Of a DNA stretch of 23,913 nucleotides, positions 15,119-23,079 are shown one piece after another (the first letter of the stretch is position 1; every line of letters starts with the position of its first letter). The stretch spans positions 1 through 23,913 of the IMG/VR virus record IMGVR_UViG_3300027973_000218. One strand, written 5' to 3'. This DNA is from a virus. The notes below the pieces were generated by a model. That model saw only the letters and a list, made by a program, of their open reading frames with translations, had not been told where the DNA came from and ran no database searches. A program made the position numbers and the translations under genes.

Positions 15119-18100
15119 CTAACTACCATATCCATTGCTGGTGTCTATCCCACTCACAGCATCACCTTCGTTGAGCTCTGTGGAAGCTACTCCACCCAAG
15201 AAATAATTCAATGCCAGCATGGATCCTTTGATTCCTGCCTTGAAATTCACCGGTGAATTTATCTGTATAGGCTCTCCACCCACATTAAATATGAAGTCAT
15301 TTTGTATCTGTATGGCACCTGCCCTTAGAATAGACACGTTCAAAGAGGATCCACCACCTGAAATTCTACTTTGTATGTAAGCTATGATTGCTTTCTGTGT
15401 GGGTACTATGTTGTCACTGTTGGCTGCCATGGTGGCATCTATGCTGAATTCACGTATCACTGCTCCTGATCCACCCAATACCACTCCACCCAGAGCCAAT
15501 TCAGTCAGACCATCCAGTGTGAAGAAATCTGCACTTAATGTCACAATACCAGTGTTCTGTTCCACTCTGAATTGTTCTCCTACTCGGAAGTTACCATTTT
15601 GATCTGTGCTGGTGTAGAACACACGTCCTCCACCTGACTCAACCACTTCATTGAATTGTGCAGGTTCATAACCTGCAGTGAATCCTGTTTTGTAAAGATC
15701 TGGATAATTGGTTGTGAATTTATTACCTGTGCCTATGTCTAAGAAATCGTGACCAGTCAATCTAACCTGACTGTAATTTTGTCTGATAGTGATTGACTCA
15801 TTATGACCTGGTGACAAGAAAGCATCCACTCCTGGACTCACTCTTAATGTGCCAAAAATATTAGGTTCTACACCACCCAATTGAACAAAATTACCCAATT
15901 TAAACAGTGAGTTGGGAATGTTAGCAAATTCCACATTGTCACCTGGGCTGGGCAATCTAGATAAATTTTTAATTCTTAAAAATTTTCCTGTTTGATATTT
16001 GTCAGCCAATCCATCGCCGCTCACAGTGGCACTCACGTTTAAAAATCCTGTGCCTCTGTTGGTAAATGTGGGTTGACTTATGGTACCATTGTTGGTTCTC
16101 ACGGAATAAAGAGCATCAATAACATTTTCATTATCCACCACTGTGATGGTAGGTGCGAATGAATATCCACTGCCTGGTTCTATCAATTCAATCTGACTGA
16201 TTCTTCCAGCATTGGTTCTTATTCTGCCCAACGCTCTTGCTCCATATCTGATCACCTTGATCTGATTGGTACTTGTATCAGTCAAAGGAATAAAACATGG
16301 ACCATTCACTGATCCACCAGTGATTTGTACAAACACTCCAGGACCTCCGATGGGCAACTGAGTGCCTAAAACTTTCCAATGCTTACCGTCAATACTTTCT
16401 GCAAGATCTCCTGATTCAGTGACAGCCACAAAACATCCTTGACTGTAACTGATCACATATTGATCTGACTCTGGTGGTAATTCACTGGGCTGCCACACAG
16501 TGATGTTAGATGCTGCCACAGTGCTCTGGTTGGCCAGTGTGTAATAAAATCTGTTGCTCAATGTGCTGGAGTCATTGGGATTATCATTGCAAGCTGCCAC
16601 AAATCTATTGTTGCCATACACAATGTCCTTCACATTTATTCCTGTGCTGCCTATGTCAGGTCCTTGATACCAACTCACACCTAGATTGGGACTTTCATAA
16701 GTTTGTCCCAGATCATCACACACAATAAACAGACCTGATCCACCGGCTGAATGTGTGAGCGCTGGTGTGGATCCATCATAAGGCGCTACTGCTGCTGCAG
16801 TCCACGATACTCCATTGTCTGCGGATCTCAATACAAAACCCTGATTGGTGGTGATGATGAAAATATCCTGTTCACATGAGATGCTGGTGAATGAACCATA
16901 ACCTCCTGGAGTGGTTAATCCTGTCCAAGTGGATCCTGTGGTGGTGCCGGATATAGCATTGGTAGATATGGCTAATAAATGAGTGCTGCTTCGAGCTGTA
17001 TAAAGATAATTCACTGGAGCCAATCCTGTGCAGGCTGTCCAAGTGCTGCCGTTGGTGGTAAAATATCCACCGCTGGCACTGAGTACCACAGTGACATTGG
17101 TGCTGCCGAATCGCGCTGATCCTACCACTCCCCATGTGGCACTGATGGGCAGTGTGGTGTTGCTGACAGAATATGTGGGATCTGAAAAAGATGCCAAAGG
17201 TTCAATGCTGTATTTGGTGGATCCATCCAACACAGGTTCAATGGCCAACCCTCCCAAAAGATGTTCAAAACCAGGTAATCCATCAAACTGTCTCACCACG
17301 CTGATACTTTTGTTGGGATGGTCATAGTAGGATATCACTCCGTACTGACCTCTGCCTGTGCCTTCTATGATTTGCACTCTTTGTCCTATTATTCTACCCG
17401 CTACAAAATATCCTACACCAGTGGCTCCTGTGAGCACAAACACTGCACCACCAGGAGTTTCACTTATTCTTATGGTGGCAGCATTCACTAATTCTTTCAC
17501 ATAGTACACAGTGTCTGGCACTATGTTGCCAAAAGCCGAACTTGGAAAAATAATTGCATCATTCACATTCATTTCTGTGATGTTTTGCACAGTGATGGTG
17601 TTGGCTGGGTTTCCGCTGGTGGCTGTGAAAAGTTTTTCATATTGTGGTTCATATTGTGCAGCCAACAGTATGCTGTTATCATCACCACCTTGAGCATTGC
17701 CCAGTATGTTGGTGTAACCTAATCCTCCTGTAATTCCGCTGTCCAAAGGATCTGTCAATCTCACTTCGCTGATGGACTGATAGCGTGTGTTGTCATAACC
17801 TATGAAGGCAGATGCTCCTGCACCTGAACCTGTGATGGTCACTGTGGCGCTGGTGTAATCCTGACCTGTGTGCGAATATCCAAAACAAAATATCTGATTT
17901 TCATCGTTGTACACACTGTTGATTAATGCTTCTCCAGATTGGTTGTCTAATTCAGCAGTGATGGGAGTTTCTGCCAAAGAAAAACCTTCTGCCACAGCAC
18001 CATATGCACCATATGAATTGTTGCCGTTGGTTCCACGCACTTTGCCGCCGTCTTCTGCCAAGTATCCTATGTGACAGTAGTATGTAAACACAGAAACTAA

Positions 18101-20503
18101 TTCTGATTTTCCTTCACCTTTGACCCAAAATCCTATACCGTCTGAAATAATCTGTGTGAAGTCATTGGCCACCACTGATTTGTTGCCACCATTGTGTAGA
18201 TCTCCATCCACTTTTAATCCCACGCAACCTGTGCCGAATGTGGATACGTTTTGCACATAGGGTGATTTGTTGGTAATCCATGCAGTGGTATCTGATGGAG
18301 AATTTCCAGGGTTAAGAGAAACAAATGCTCCACCACTGGGTCTCTTGGTTAGATATTGATTATTTGCTCCAAGTGTGCCATACAGTCCTTGTAGACTCAT
18401 GTTTCTTATGCCTGATCCATTGTTCACATAAAACATGTTGGATCCTTCATAACCTTCAGCTGGTCTGATGCTGGTGCTTCTTAATTCATCTCCCACTAAT
18501 GCTGTGTCATAGGGCACGTTGATGGGCAATATTTCTTCATAAATTCCTGTCTTGATAAAAATTGTGGCCGGTGTTCGAGATAATTTGTCAGCATTCACAA
18601 AATCACAGGCATATTTCACAGTTCTAAATGCAGTCTGCAATGTGGTTCCTCTGTTCAGTGCATTCACACCTTGTGTGGACACATAGAAAACGTTGGTGAT
18701 CACATCTTGTGGTTTCCAGTCTGGTATGCTGTTGGTGATCTGTAGTGATTCTCCTGAAGTTCCTATGTTGAGAGCAAAGGTCACACTGTCGTCACCTATG
18801 GTTTTGATATCTCCCACATGTTCCAACACATTGGCCACGCCACCTTGAGCTAATTTGACCCACAAAGGTCCTACAGCTTCACTCTCCAAATCCAGAGTGG
18901 GTTTGGCAGCTGATATGTCAGCTTCATGATATTCCACACAGGCAAAAGTGGTGCCTGCCACAGTGACCACGTCACCAGGATAATAAAATCTATTCTGTTG
19001 AGTTACGGGATCAACCTCGTACCATGGACCTCTCCATCTTTTACCTGTGACCAACAATTGCCAAGGATAAGGTGAATCAGTGCCAGGATCATAAGCAGTT
19101 TCTTCCAGTGGTAGATCACCTGCATTGTCTCGCACAGCAATGTATAAATTACCTCCGCTGCGCACCACGTCACCAGTTTTGTACTGAGTGGCTGCTGTGC
19201 TGTCATCATCCTGCCAGTCACCTCTCAAGTTATAACCTGGTACCATTAATTTCCAAGCACTGCTGCTGTCAACTGCCACAGTGGGCAGTACATTTATGTT
19301 GCTCAACAAACACACATAGCTGTATCCGCCATACATCACCACATCACCCTGTTGATAATAAGTGGTTGCACTCCATAGTGCTTCAAATCCCAAACCAGGC
19401 AACCAGATATCCCATTTGCTTTCATCCAGCACTGCGCTGTCAGCAAATACACCTACATTCGTTGCATCCATACAGATCCAAAGACTGGATCCACCATACT
19501 TCACAATGTCATTTTTTTTGTATCTGGTGTATTGAGTGTAATCGCCTTTGTATTCTATGCCGTCAATCACTGTTTCAAATTTTCCAAAATCAGCTTCCAA
19601 TCCATCTGCAGTGATTGCTGCTGTGCCTGTGATAGAATAATTTATGATGGCTCCATCTGTCTCCACTGACAATGCAGTGATTATGAGATTGTTGCTGGGT
19701 GCAAATCCACCCAACTGTGTGCCCAATACAGTGATCTGATCAGACGCACTGAAATCCATTCCAGTGTTGGTGAACTGCACGTGATACACAGCACCCACTC
19801 TAAAAACTTTGAAAGCAGCACCCATGCCAGCCACACTGTCTGTGGTGAAGTTGGGATTCACATACACATTGCTCACAGCACTTTGATGTCCTGTGATCAC
19901 TCTGTACACTATGCCACCATACTTAACCAACTCATCTGATCGGTATCTGGTGTTGACATTCCATTCCAGTTTGTAATCTAAATTTCTTGTGTACAAGGTC
20001 CAGTTGGGTAGATCCAATTCCAATCCTTCCAACGCTGTGGCACTCACATGATACAATGCGCAGAGATATAATCTTCCACCATAACGAATCAAATCACCTT
20101 TGATGTATGCAGTGCTGGGAGTCCAATCACCACGCCAGTTTTCACCTTCTGCAAACACAGTCCATTTGGCTTCATCACCTGATAATGCATCATTCGCGTC
20201 AGCATTGGAGGTGTGTGGTTCCAAACAGATCCACAATGTGGAACCCAGTTTGGCTATGTCATTGATCTTGTAGAAAGTGCTGGGAGTCCAATCACCAGTC
20301 CAGCTTTGCCCATCCAACATCTGACTCCATTTGGGAGAGGCATTGTCAAAATCTGTGTAAAAATTTGCATTGGCAGTGTGAGCTATCAAGCACACATACA
20401 CTTTGGCTCCGAAACGCACCACATCATCTTTGATGTACACTGTGGTGGCAGACCAAGAGTCTCTCCATCTAAAACGTATGCGTTCAATTTTAAATTCTGG
20501 CAT
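15119..20503 (-). CDS. Giant tail-fibre/baseplate structural protein with Asp-box propeller (1794 aa)
   Basis: The first of two giant paralogues. Order by rough residue: 13-555, eight CBM5/12-like repeats, the fourth split by an insertion of nearly 90 residues (about 210-298); 604-690, a beta-helix opening (VFYVSTQGVNALNRGTTLQT, then IFIKTGIYEEILPINVP); 691-856, the core shared with the paralogue (WITNKSPYVQNVSTFGTGCV); 957-1035, one beta module (IFPSSAFGNIVPDTVYYV); 1120-1425, a sialidase/BNR-like propeller with Asp-box motifs (SADNGVSW, ESIDGKHW, TTNGSTWTA); 1430-1530, GSGY-type repeats; 1577-1794, the shared C-terminal domain (GGGRVFYTSTDQNGNFRVGE). The start follows the 119-aa gene by 1 nt, with TAGGA as ribosome site. 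A host-binding long fibre or baseplate appendage is inferred. Hydrolase activity of the propeller is not supported: no sialidase catalytic set was identified. Confidence 0.85.
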   Translation of the reverse strand: MPEFKIERIRFRWRDSWSATTVYIKDDVVRFGAKVYVCLIAHTANANFYTDFDNASPKWSQMLDGQSWTGDWTPSTFYKINDIAKLGSTLWICLEPHTSNADANDALSGDEAKWTVFAEGENWRGDWTPSTAYIKGDLIRYGGRLYLCALYHVSATALEGLELDLPNWTLYTRNLDYKLEWNVNTRYRSDELVKYGGIVYRVITGHQSAVSNVYVNPNFTTDSVAGMGAAFKVFRVGAVYHVQFTNTGMDFSASDQITVLGTQLGGFAPSNNLIITALSVETDGAIINYSITGTAAITADGLEADFGKFETVIDGIEYKGDYTQYTRYKKNDIVKYGGSSLWICMDATNVGVFADSAVLDESKWDIWLPGLGFEALWSATTYYQQGDVVMYGGYSYVCLLSNINVLPTVAVDSSSAWKLMVPGYNLRGDWQDDDSTAATQYKTGDVVRSGGNLYIAVRDNAGDLPLEETAYDPGTDSPYPWQLLVTGKRWRGPWYEVDPVTQQNRFYYPGDVVTVAGTTFACVEYHEADISAAKPTLDLESEAVGPLWVKLAQGGVANVLEHVGDIKTIGDDSVTFALNIGTSGESLQITNSIPDWKPQDVITNVFYVSTQGVNALNRGTTLQTAFRTVKYACDFVNADKLSRTPATIFIKTGIYEEILPINVPYDTALVGDELRSTSIRPAEGYEGSNMFYVNNGSGIRNMSLQGLYGTLGANNQYLTKRPSGGAFVSLNPGNSPSDTTAWITNKSPYVQNVSTFGTGCVGLKVDGDLHNGGNKSVVANDFTQIISDGIGFWVKGEGKSELVSVFTYYCHIGYLAEDGGKVRGTNGNNSYGAYGAVAEGFSLAETPITAELDNQSGEALINSVYNDENQIFCFGYSHTGQDYTSATVTITGSGAGASAFIGYDNTRYQSISEVRLTDPLDSGITGGLGYTNILGNAQGGDDNSILLAAQYEPQYEKLFTATSGNPANTITVQNITEMNVNDAIIFPSSAFGNIVPDTVYYVKELVNAATIRISETPGGAVFVLTGATGVGYFVAGRIIGQRVQIIEGTGRGQYGVISYYDHPNKSISVVRQFDGLPGFEHLLGGLAIEPVLDGSTKYSIEPLASFSDPTYSVSNTTLPISATWGVVGSARFGSTNVTVVLSASGGYFTTNGSTWTACTGLAPVNYLYTARSSTHLLAISTNAISGTTTGSTWTGLTTPGGYGSFTSISCEQDIFIITTNQGFVLRSADNGVSWTAAAVAPYDGSTPALTHSAGGSGLFIVCDDLGQTYESPNLGVSWYQGPDIGSTGINVKDIVYGNNRFVAACNDNPNDSSTLSNRFYYTLANQSTVAASNITVWQPSELPPESDQYVISYSQGCFVAVTESGDLAESIDGKHWKVLGTQLPIGGPGVFVQITGGSVNGPCFIPLTDTSTNQIKVIRYGARALGRIRTNAGRISQIELIEPGSGYSFAPTITVVDNENVIDALYSVRTNNGTISQPTFTNRGTGFLNVSATVSGDGLADKYQTGKFLRIKNLSRLPSPGDNVEFANIPNSLFKLGNFVQLGGVEPNIFGTLRVSPGVDAFLSPGHNESITIRQNYSQVRLTGHDFLDIGTGNKFTTNYPDLYKTGFTAGYEPAQFNEVVESGGGRVFYTSTDQNGNFRVGEQFRVEQNTGIVTLSADFFTLDGLTELALGGVVLGGSGAVIREFSIDATMAANSDNIVPTQKAIIAYIQSRISGGGSSLNVSILRAGAIQIQNDFIFNVGGEPIQINSPVNFKAGIKGSMLALNYFLGGVASTELNEGDAVSGIDTSNGYGS
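17935..18430 (-). repeat. Conserved core copy A, shared with the 2006-aa gene
   Basis: This segment encodes VNNGSGIRNMSLQGLYGTLG onward and aligns with 11370-11862 at both protein and DNA level, including perfect 26- and 29-nt runs. It is the most conserved block between the two giant genes apart from the C-terminal domain. Confidence 0.8.
18839..20467 (-). repeat. Eight CBM5/12-like protein repeats in the 1794-aa protein
   Basis: Eight units follow the same W..W...Y...DxVxYGGxxYxCxxxH pattern as the paralogue, for example WTPSTAYIKGDLIRYGGRLY (unit 3) and WSATTYYQQGDVVMYGGYSY (unit 6). Unit 4 is interrupted by a beta domain between HQSAVSN and LEADFGKF. Units 7 and 8 carry short loop insertions. 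Confidence 0.75.
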
Positions 20504-20504
20504 G

Positions 20505-20864
20505 TTATATTCCTACGGGGTAAGTGTATGATTCATTCACTCTGAGAACCAGTTGTCCTTCAGAATCAATGTAATACAAAATATTTCTGCTGTCCCAACG
20601 AAATTGTTCATAGTTTAAATTATCATAAATTTTAGTGTGCTCCACATCTCTGCCTTCAAAAAAATCCACTCCTCTGGCAAAGCTGGGTAGATTTTCAGTG
20701 GGATTGCCTGGCAGATTGATCTGCAATGCATCTGTGCTGTTGGCACTCATGAGATCCACCTTGCCCAGATACAATTCACCTGCATCAGTTCTGCGCAGGC
20801 CATAGAAATATCTGCTGGATCCCAGTGTTTCTTCTATCTGTTCAATGTGTTGTTCGTTGTTCAT
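20505..20864 (-). CDS. Small conserved phage protein (119 aa), paralogue of the 158-aa protein
   Basis: A 119-residue acidic, aromatic-rich protein. The block YFYGLRRTDAGELYLGKVDL (about 19-38), the block FEGRDVEHTKIYDNLNYEQF, and the end YYIDSEGQLVLRVNESYTYP all recur in the protein at 22222-22698, so the two are paralogues. This copy lacks the last 35-40 residues of the longer one. Proteins with the 'YGLRRTDxGELYL' motif are found beside baseplate and fibre genes in marine T4-like phages; no function is established. It starts 4 nt after the 433-aa gene without a visible Shine-Dalgarno, so translation probably depends on coupling. The giant 1794-aa gene begins 1 nt after its stop. A minor virion or baseplate component is inferred. 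Confidence 0.7.
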   Translation of the reverse strand: MNNEQHIEQIEETLGSSRYFYGLRRTDAGELYLGKVDLMSANSTDALQINLPGNPTENLPSFARGVDFFEGRDVEHTKIYDNLNYEQFRWDSRNILYYIDSEGQLVLRVNESYTYPVGI

Positions 20865-20868
20865 ATTT

Positions 20869-22170
20869 TTAAGTTACAATGTTGATGGTATTGCCCATGC
20901 TTGAATGCACTGTGCATTGATAATACAGTGTGCCGGGAGCATCCATGGGCACTGTGAAAGTTACAGTGGCAGTGCCATCACCAGATATTCCATTGGTGTA
21001 TGCAGCACCTCCATTGCTCACTCTGATTTCCAAAGGATGAGTGGCATGCACAGTGTTGCTGAAAATGTATGTGGTTCCTCTGTGCAGATACAGAGTGGGA
21101 TCATTGGTGGCTGCATAAAATCCTGGACCAGTGTACACGTAATCTGAAGTGCCACTGTTGGCTAAACTCCATCTGATTATGGGACCATTCTGTTTGACCC
21201 AGTTGGTGCCATTGTAGTACAGCATGTCTCCCACTGTGGGTGCAGATATTACCACATCTGTGAGATCATCCAATGTGGCAGGAATACTCACGCTGGTAAA
21301 TTCCAGTGCAGTGGCTCCTGCGTTCACTTTGACAAATCTGCCACCTGCTGATGTGTAGTTGGCCGGAGTGTCTGTCAACGCTAAGAAAGTGGTTGGTATG
21401 GTGGGCTGGTTGGTCAAATTCTGATAATTCAAGAAATATGTGCTGTCAAATCCATCCAGTGTGTCAGCATTGGTTCCACCACCACCTGACGTGGCATCTG
21501 CTGCTGGTACCCAATTGGTGCCATTCCATTTTAAAACCTGTCCCACTGAAGGCACTGTTGTGGCTGTGTCCACATCTGACAGTGAATTGATTGATATGGC
21601 ACTGACATCAGAACTTTGAATGCCTGCCACAAATTCTAATCCAGTTGCTCCACTGTTGACTTTGACAAATCTACTGCCGGCTGCTGTGTAGTTGGCTGGA
21701 GTGTCTGTGAGAGCTAAAAAAGTAGTGGCTGCTGCGCCTCCGCCTCCTCCGCTGACTGTGCCAGGAATCCAATTGGAAGTGGCTGCGTTCCATAATAGAG
21801 CTTGTCCATCTGCAGGCACTGCTGTGGTGTTCACATCACTCAGAGAGTTGATGCTGGAAGCAGTGGTTAATAATTCTGTCCATGTGCCATCCACAGCCAC
21901 ATAAGCCTTGTCAGTGTCACTGGTGAAACCAAACATGCCACTGTAGGTGGTAGCATTGGGCAAACCTGCCAAATTGTTGTATTTGAAAGTGATTTTATTT
22001 TGACCTGTGGCAGTGATCAGATTGTTGTTGATCACAGTCAGACTGACTCCATTGCCCAAGGCTGAGTAAATTTCGTCAAAATTTGAATTGATTTTGATAG
22101 CTCCGGCTCTTAGATTATCTCCCTGACCATCATTGGGTGTTACGCCATCATTGATTATCTGTTTTACCAT
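20869..22170 (-). CDS. Tail-fibre-like protein with C-terminal cupredoxin-like domain (433 aa)
   Basis: The N-terminus IINDGVTPNDGQGDNLRAGA, then KINSNFDEIYSALG (about 5-38), is a motif common at the start of marine T4-like phage structural proteins. The middle has fibre-type repeats: SINSLSDV twice, LDDLTDV, and two copies of TTFLALTDTPANYT...GATxLEF. A Gly stretch (VSGGGGGAAATTF) acts as a hinge. Residues about 360-433 form a separate domain, LYLHRGTTYIFSN...HPLEIRV...TVTFTVPMDAPGTLYYQCTV and then HSSMGNTINIV. It has the cupredoxin pattern with His378, Cys419, His422 and Met425 in the places of type-1 copper ligands. Start support: AAGGAC before the ATG at 22170 and GGTAAATA 26 nt upstream. 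A virion fibre is the likely role; copper binding is untested. Confidence 0.8.
   Translation of the reverse strand: MVKQIINDGVTPNDGQGDNLRAGAIKINSNFDEIYSALGNGVSLTVINNNLITATGQNKITFKYNNLAGLPNATTYSGMFGFTSDTDKAYVAVDGTWTELLTTASSINSLSDVNTTAVPADGQALLWNAATSNWIPGTVSGGGGGAAATTFLALTDTPANYTAAGSRFVKVNSGATGLEFVAGIQSSDVSAISINSLSDVDTATTVPSVGQVLKWNGTNWVPAADATSGGGGTNADTLDGFDSTYFLNYQNLTNQPTIPTTFLALTDTPANYTSAGGRFVKVNAGATALEFTSVSIPATLDDLTDVVISAPTVGDMLYYNGTNWVKQNGPIIRWSLANSGTSDYVYTGPGFYAATNDPTLYLHRGTTYIFSNTVHATHPLEIRVSNGGAAYTNGISGDGTATVTFTVPMDAPGTLYYQCTVHSSMGNTINIVT
21298..21393 (-). repeat. Fibre repeat copy 2 in the 433-aa protein
   Basis: Encodes TTFLALTDTPANYTSAGGRF and on to GATALEF, 32 residues. It is an imperfect direct repeat of 21631-21726, with similarity visible in DNA as well as protein. 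The 'FLxLTDTPxxYxxxxGxFxxVNxxxxxLEF' unit is a common phage fibre element. Confidence 0.8.
21631..21726 (-). repeat. Fibre repeat copy 1 in the 433-aa protein
   Basis: Encodes TTFLALTDTPANYTAAGSRF and on to GATGLEF, 32 residues, paired with 21298-21393. Confidence 0.8.
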
Positions 22171-22195
22171 GTGTGTCCTTGATTGTGTTTGTTAA

Positions 22196-22203
22196 TATTT
22201 ACC
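22196..22203 (-). promoter_or_regulatory. Late promoter-like octamer GGTAAATA
   Basis: The minus strand reads GGTAAATATTAAC, 26 nt before the ATG at 22170, with AAGGAC as ribosome site between. It matches TATAAATA at 6 of 8 positions, with the same spacing to the start as the better matches. It probably drives 22170 through the 1794-aa gene. Confidence 0.42.
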
Positions 22204-22221
22204 ATAATACAAATATACCTT

Positions 22222-22698
22222 TTAAGTTCTGTCCCATGAAGATTCATTGTTGTCAAAAGTGATGGTGTCTTGATCCCATTTGATAGAAGCTCCTGTGAAC
22301 AGAGGTATTTCGCTCACATTGGGATAGGTGTAAGCGCTGGCTGCTGCTCCTGGATTTTCCATATCAATAGGATGATTGATTCGCACCACCAATTCACCTT
22401 CGGAATTGATATAGTAATACAAGTTGACATCATCCCATCTGTACTGTTCATATTTTAAATTGGTATAAATTTTATCGTGATTCACATCTCTACCATCAAA
22501 AAAATCCTGTCCTTCAGCCCATTCCTCATAGTTGGCAGATGCCAATCCTGGGTTGTTGATGGTCACACTGTCACCTAGTTCTGTTTGATCCACCTTGGCC
22601 AGATACAGTTCACCTGCATCAGTTCTACGCAGGCCATAGAAATATCTATCCTTGTGACTTTTAATGGTGTTGGCAATTGTTTGACCGATGTATTGCAT
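22222..22698 (-). CDS. Small conserved phage protein (158 aa), paralogue of the 119-aa protein
   Basis: A 158-residue acidic, tyrosine-rich protein. It shares RYFYGLRRTDAGELYLAKVD (about 18-37), FFDGRDVNHDKIYTNLKYEQ, YRWDDVN and YYINSEGELVVRINHP with the 119-aa protein at 20505-20864. It carries an extra C-terminal tail (TYPNVSEIPLFTGASIKWDQ and on to SSWDRT) that the shorter copy lacks. Ribosome site GGAGA lies about 9 nt before the ATG at 22698, and the gene begins 1 nt after the preceding stop, so it is co-translated with the 109-aa virion protein. The family occurs beside baseplate and fibre genes in marine T4-like phages; its function is not known. No transmembrane or signal segment. Confidence 0.7.
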   Translation of the reverse strand: MQYIGQTIANTIKSHKDRYFYGLRRTDAGELYLAKVDQTELGDSVTINNPGLASANYEEWAEGQDFFDGRDVNHDKIYTNLKYEQYRWDDVNLYYYINSEGELVVRINHPIDMENPGAAASAYTYPNVSEIPLFTGASIKWDQDTITFDNNESSWDRT

Positions 22699-22699
22699 A

Positions 22700-23029
22700 T
22701 TATGTTATCTCCACATAGCTCATTACCACATCCACTGCTGCTGCTGTGTTGCTCTCCACAAACAGATCATATTCAGCTGGTATGATTAATTTTTCTCCGC
22801 TCACCACCACTCTCAATGATGATGCTGGTGATATCTGTGCGTTTTTTATGTAAAATGCTTGAGCACTGGTGTCATCCTGCACAAACACACTGGCAGTGAT
22901 TATGCCTGCAGTGATATTGGCCAAACTGAGCCCAATCACAGTGGTTTCCACTCCCACAGGACCTTCATATATCTTCACAGGACTGGTGCCTACTGCACTG
23001 ATAATCTTGTTTTTGAATGCTGTTGCCAT
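22700..23029 (-). CDS. Small virion structural protein (109 aa)
   Basis: A 109-residue protein of a family recurrent in tailed phages: MATAFKNKIISAVGTSPVKI, then VGVETTVIGLSLANITAGII, SVFVQDDTSAQAFYIKNAQI, and the end TAAAVDVVMSYVEIT. The alternating beta pattern with 'TVIGLSLANIT' and a final 'VxxSxxEIT' suggests a small beta sandwich. Start support: TAGGAC before the ATG at 23029 and GTTAAATA 26 nt upstream. It precedes the 158-aa gene by 1 nt. A decoration or tail/fibre attachment role is inferred; no enzyme motif is seen. Confidence 0.72.
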   Translation of the reverse strand: MATAFKNKIISAVGTSPVKIYEGPVGVETTVIGLSLANITAGIITASVFVQDDTSAQAFYIKNAQISPASSLRVVVSGEKLIIPAEYDLFVESNTAAAVDVVMSYVEIT

Positions 23030-23054
23030 GTGATTTGTGTCCTATTTCTGTGTG

Positions 23055-23062
23055 TATTTAAC
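23055..23062 (-). promoter_or_regulatory. Late promoter-like octamer GTTAAATA
   Basis: The minus strand reads GTTAAATACACACAG, 26 nt before the ATG at 23029. It matches TATAAATA at 6 of 8 positions and shares the 'AAATACAC' extension with the elements at 409 and 5327. Confidence 0.38.
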
Positions 23063-23079
23063 CGTTTGTGTCATATGTT

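Noticed and set aside
16228-17143. Propeller as an active sialidase
   Set aside because: Asp-box motifs are structural and do not show catalysis; the catalytic Arg/Tyr/Asp set could not be identified by reading.
19072-19614. Plus-strand open frame of 180 codons, the longest on that strand
   Set aside because: It is fully inside the repeat region of the 1794-aa gene, with His/Cys/Gln-rich translation and no recognisable domain; a shadow frame.
22171-22221. AT-only 6-bp inverted repeat (ATATTT/AAATAT) as terminator
   Set aside because: It is short, weak and overlaps the promoter-like element; expected by chance in AT-rich intergenic DNA.
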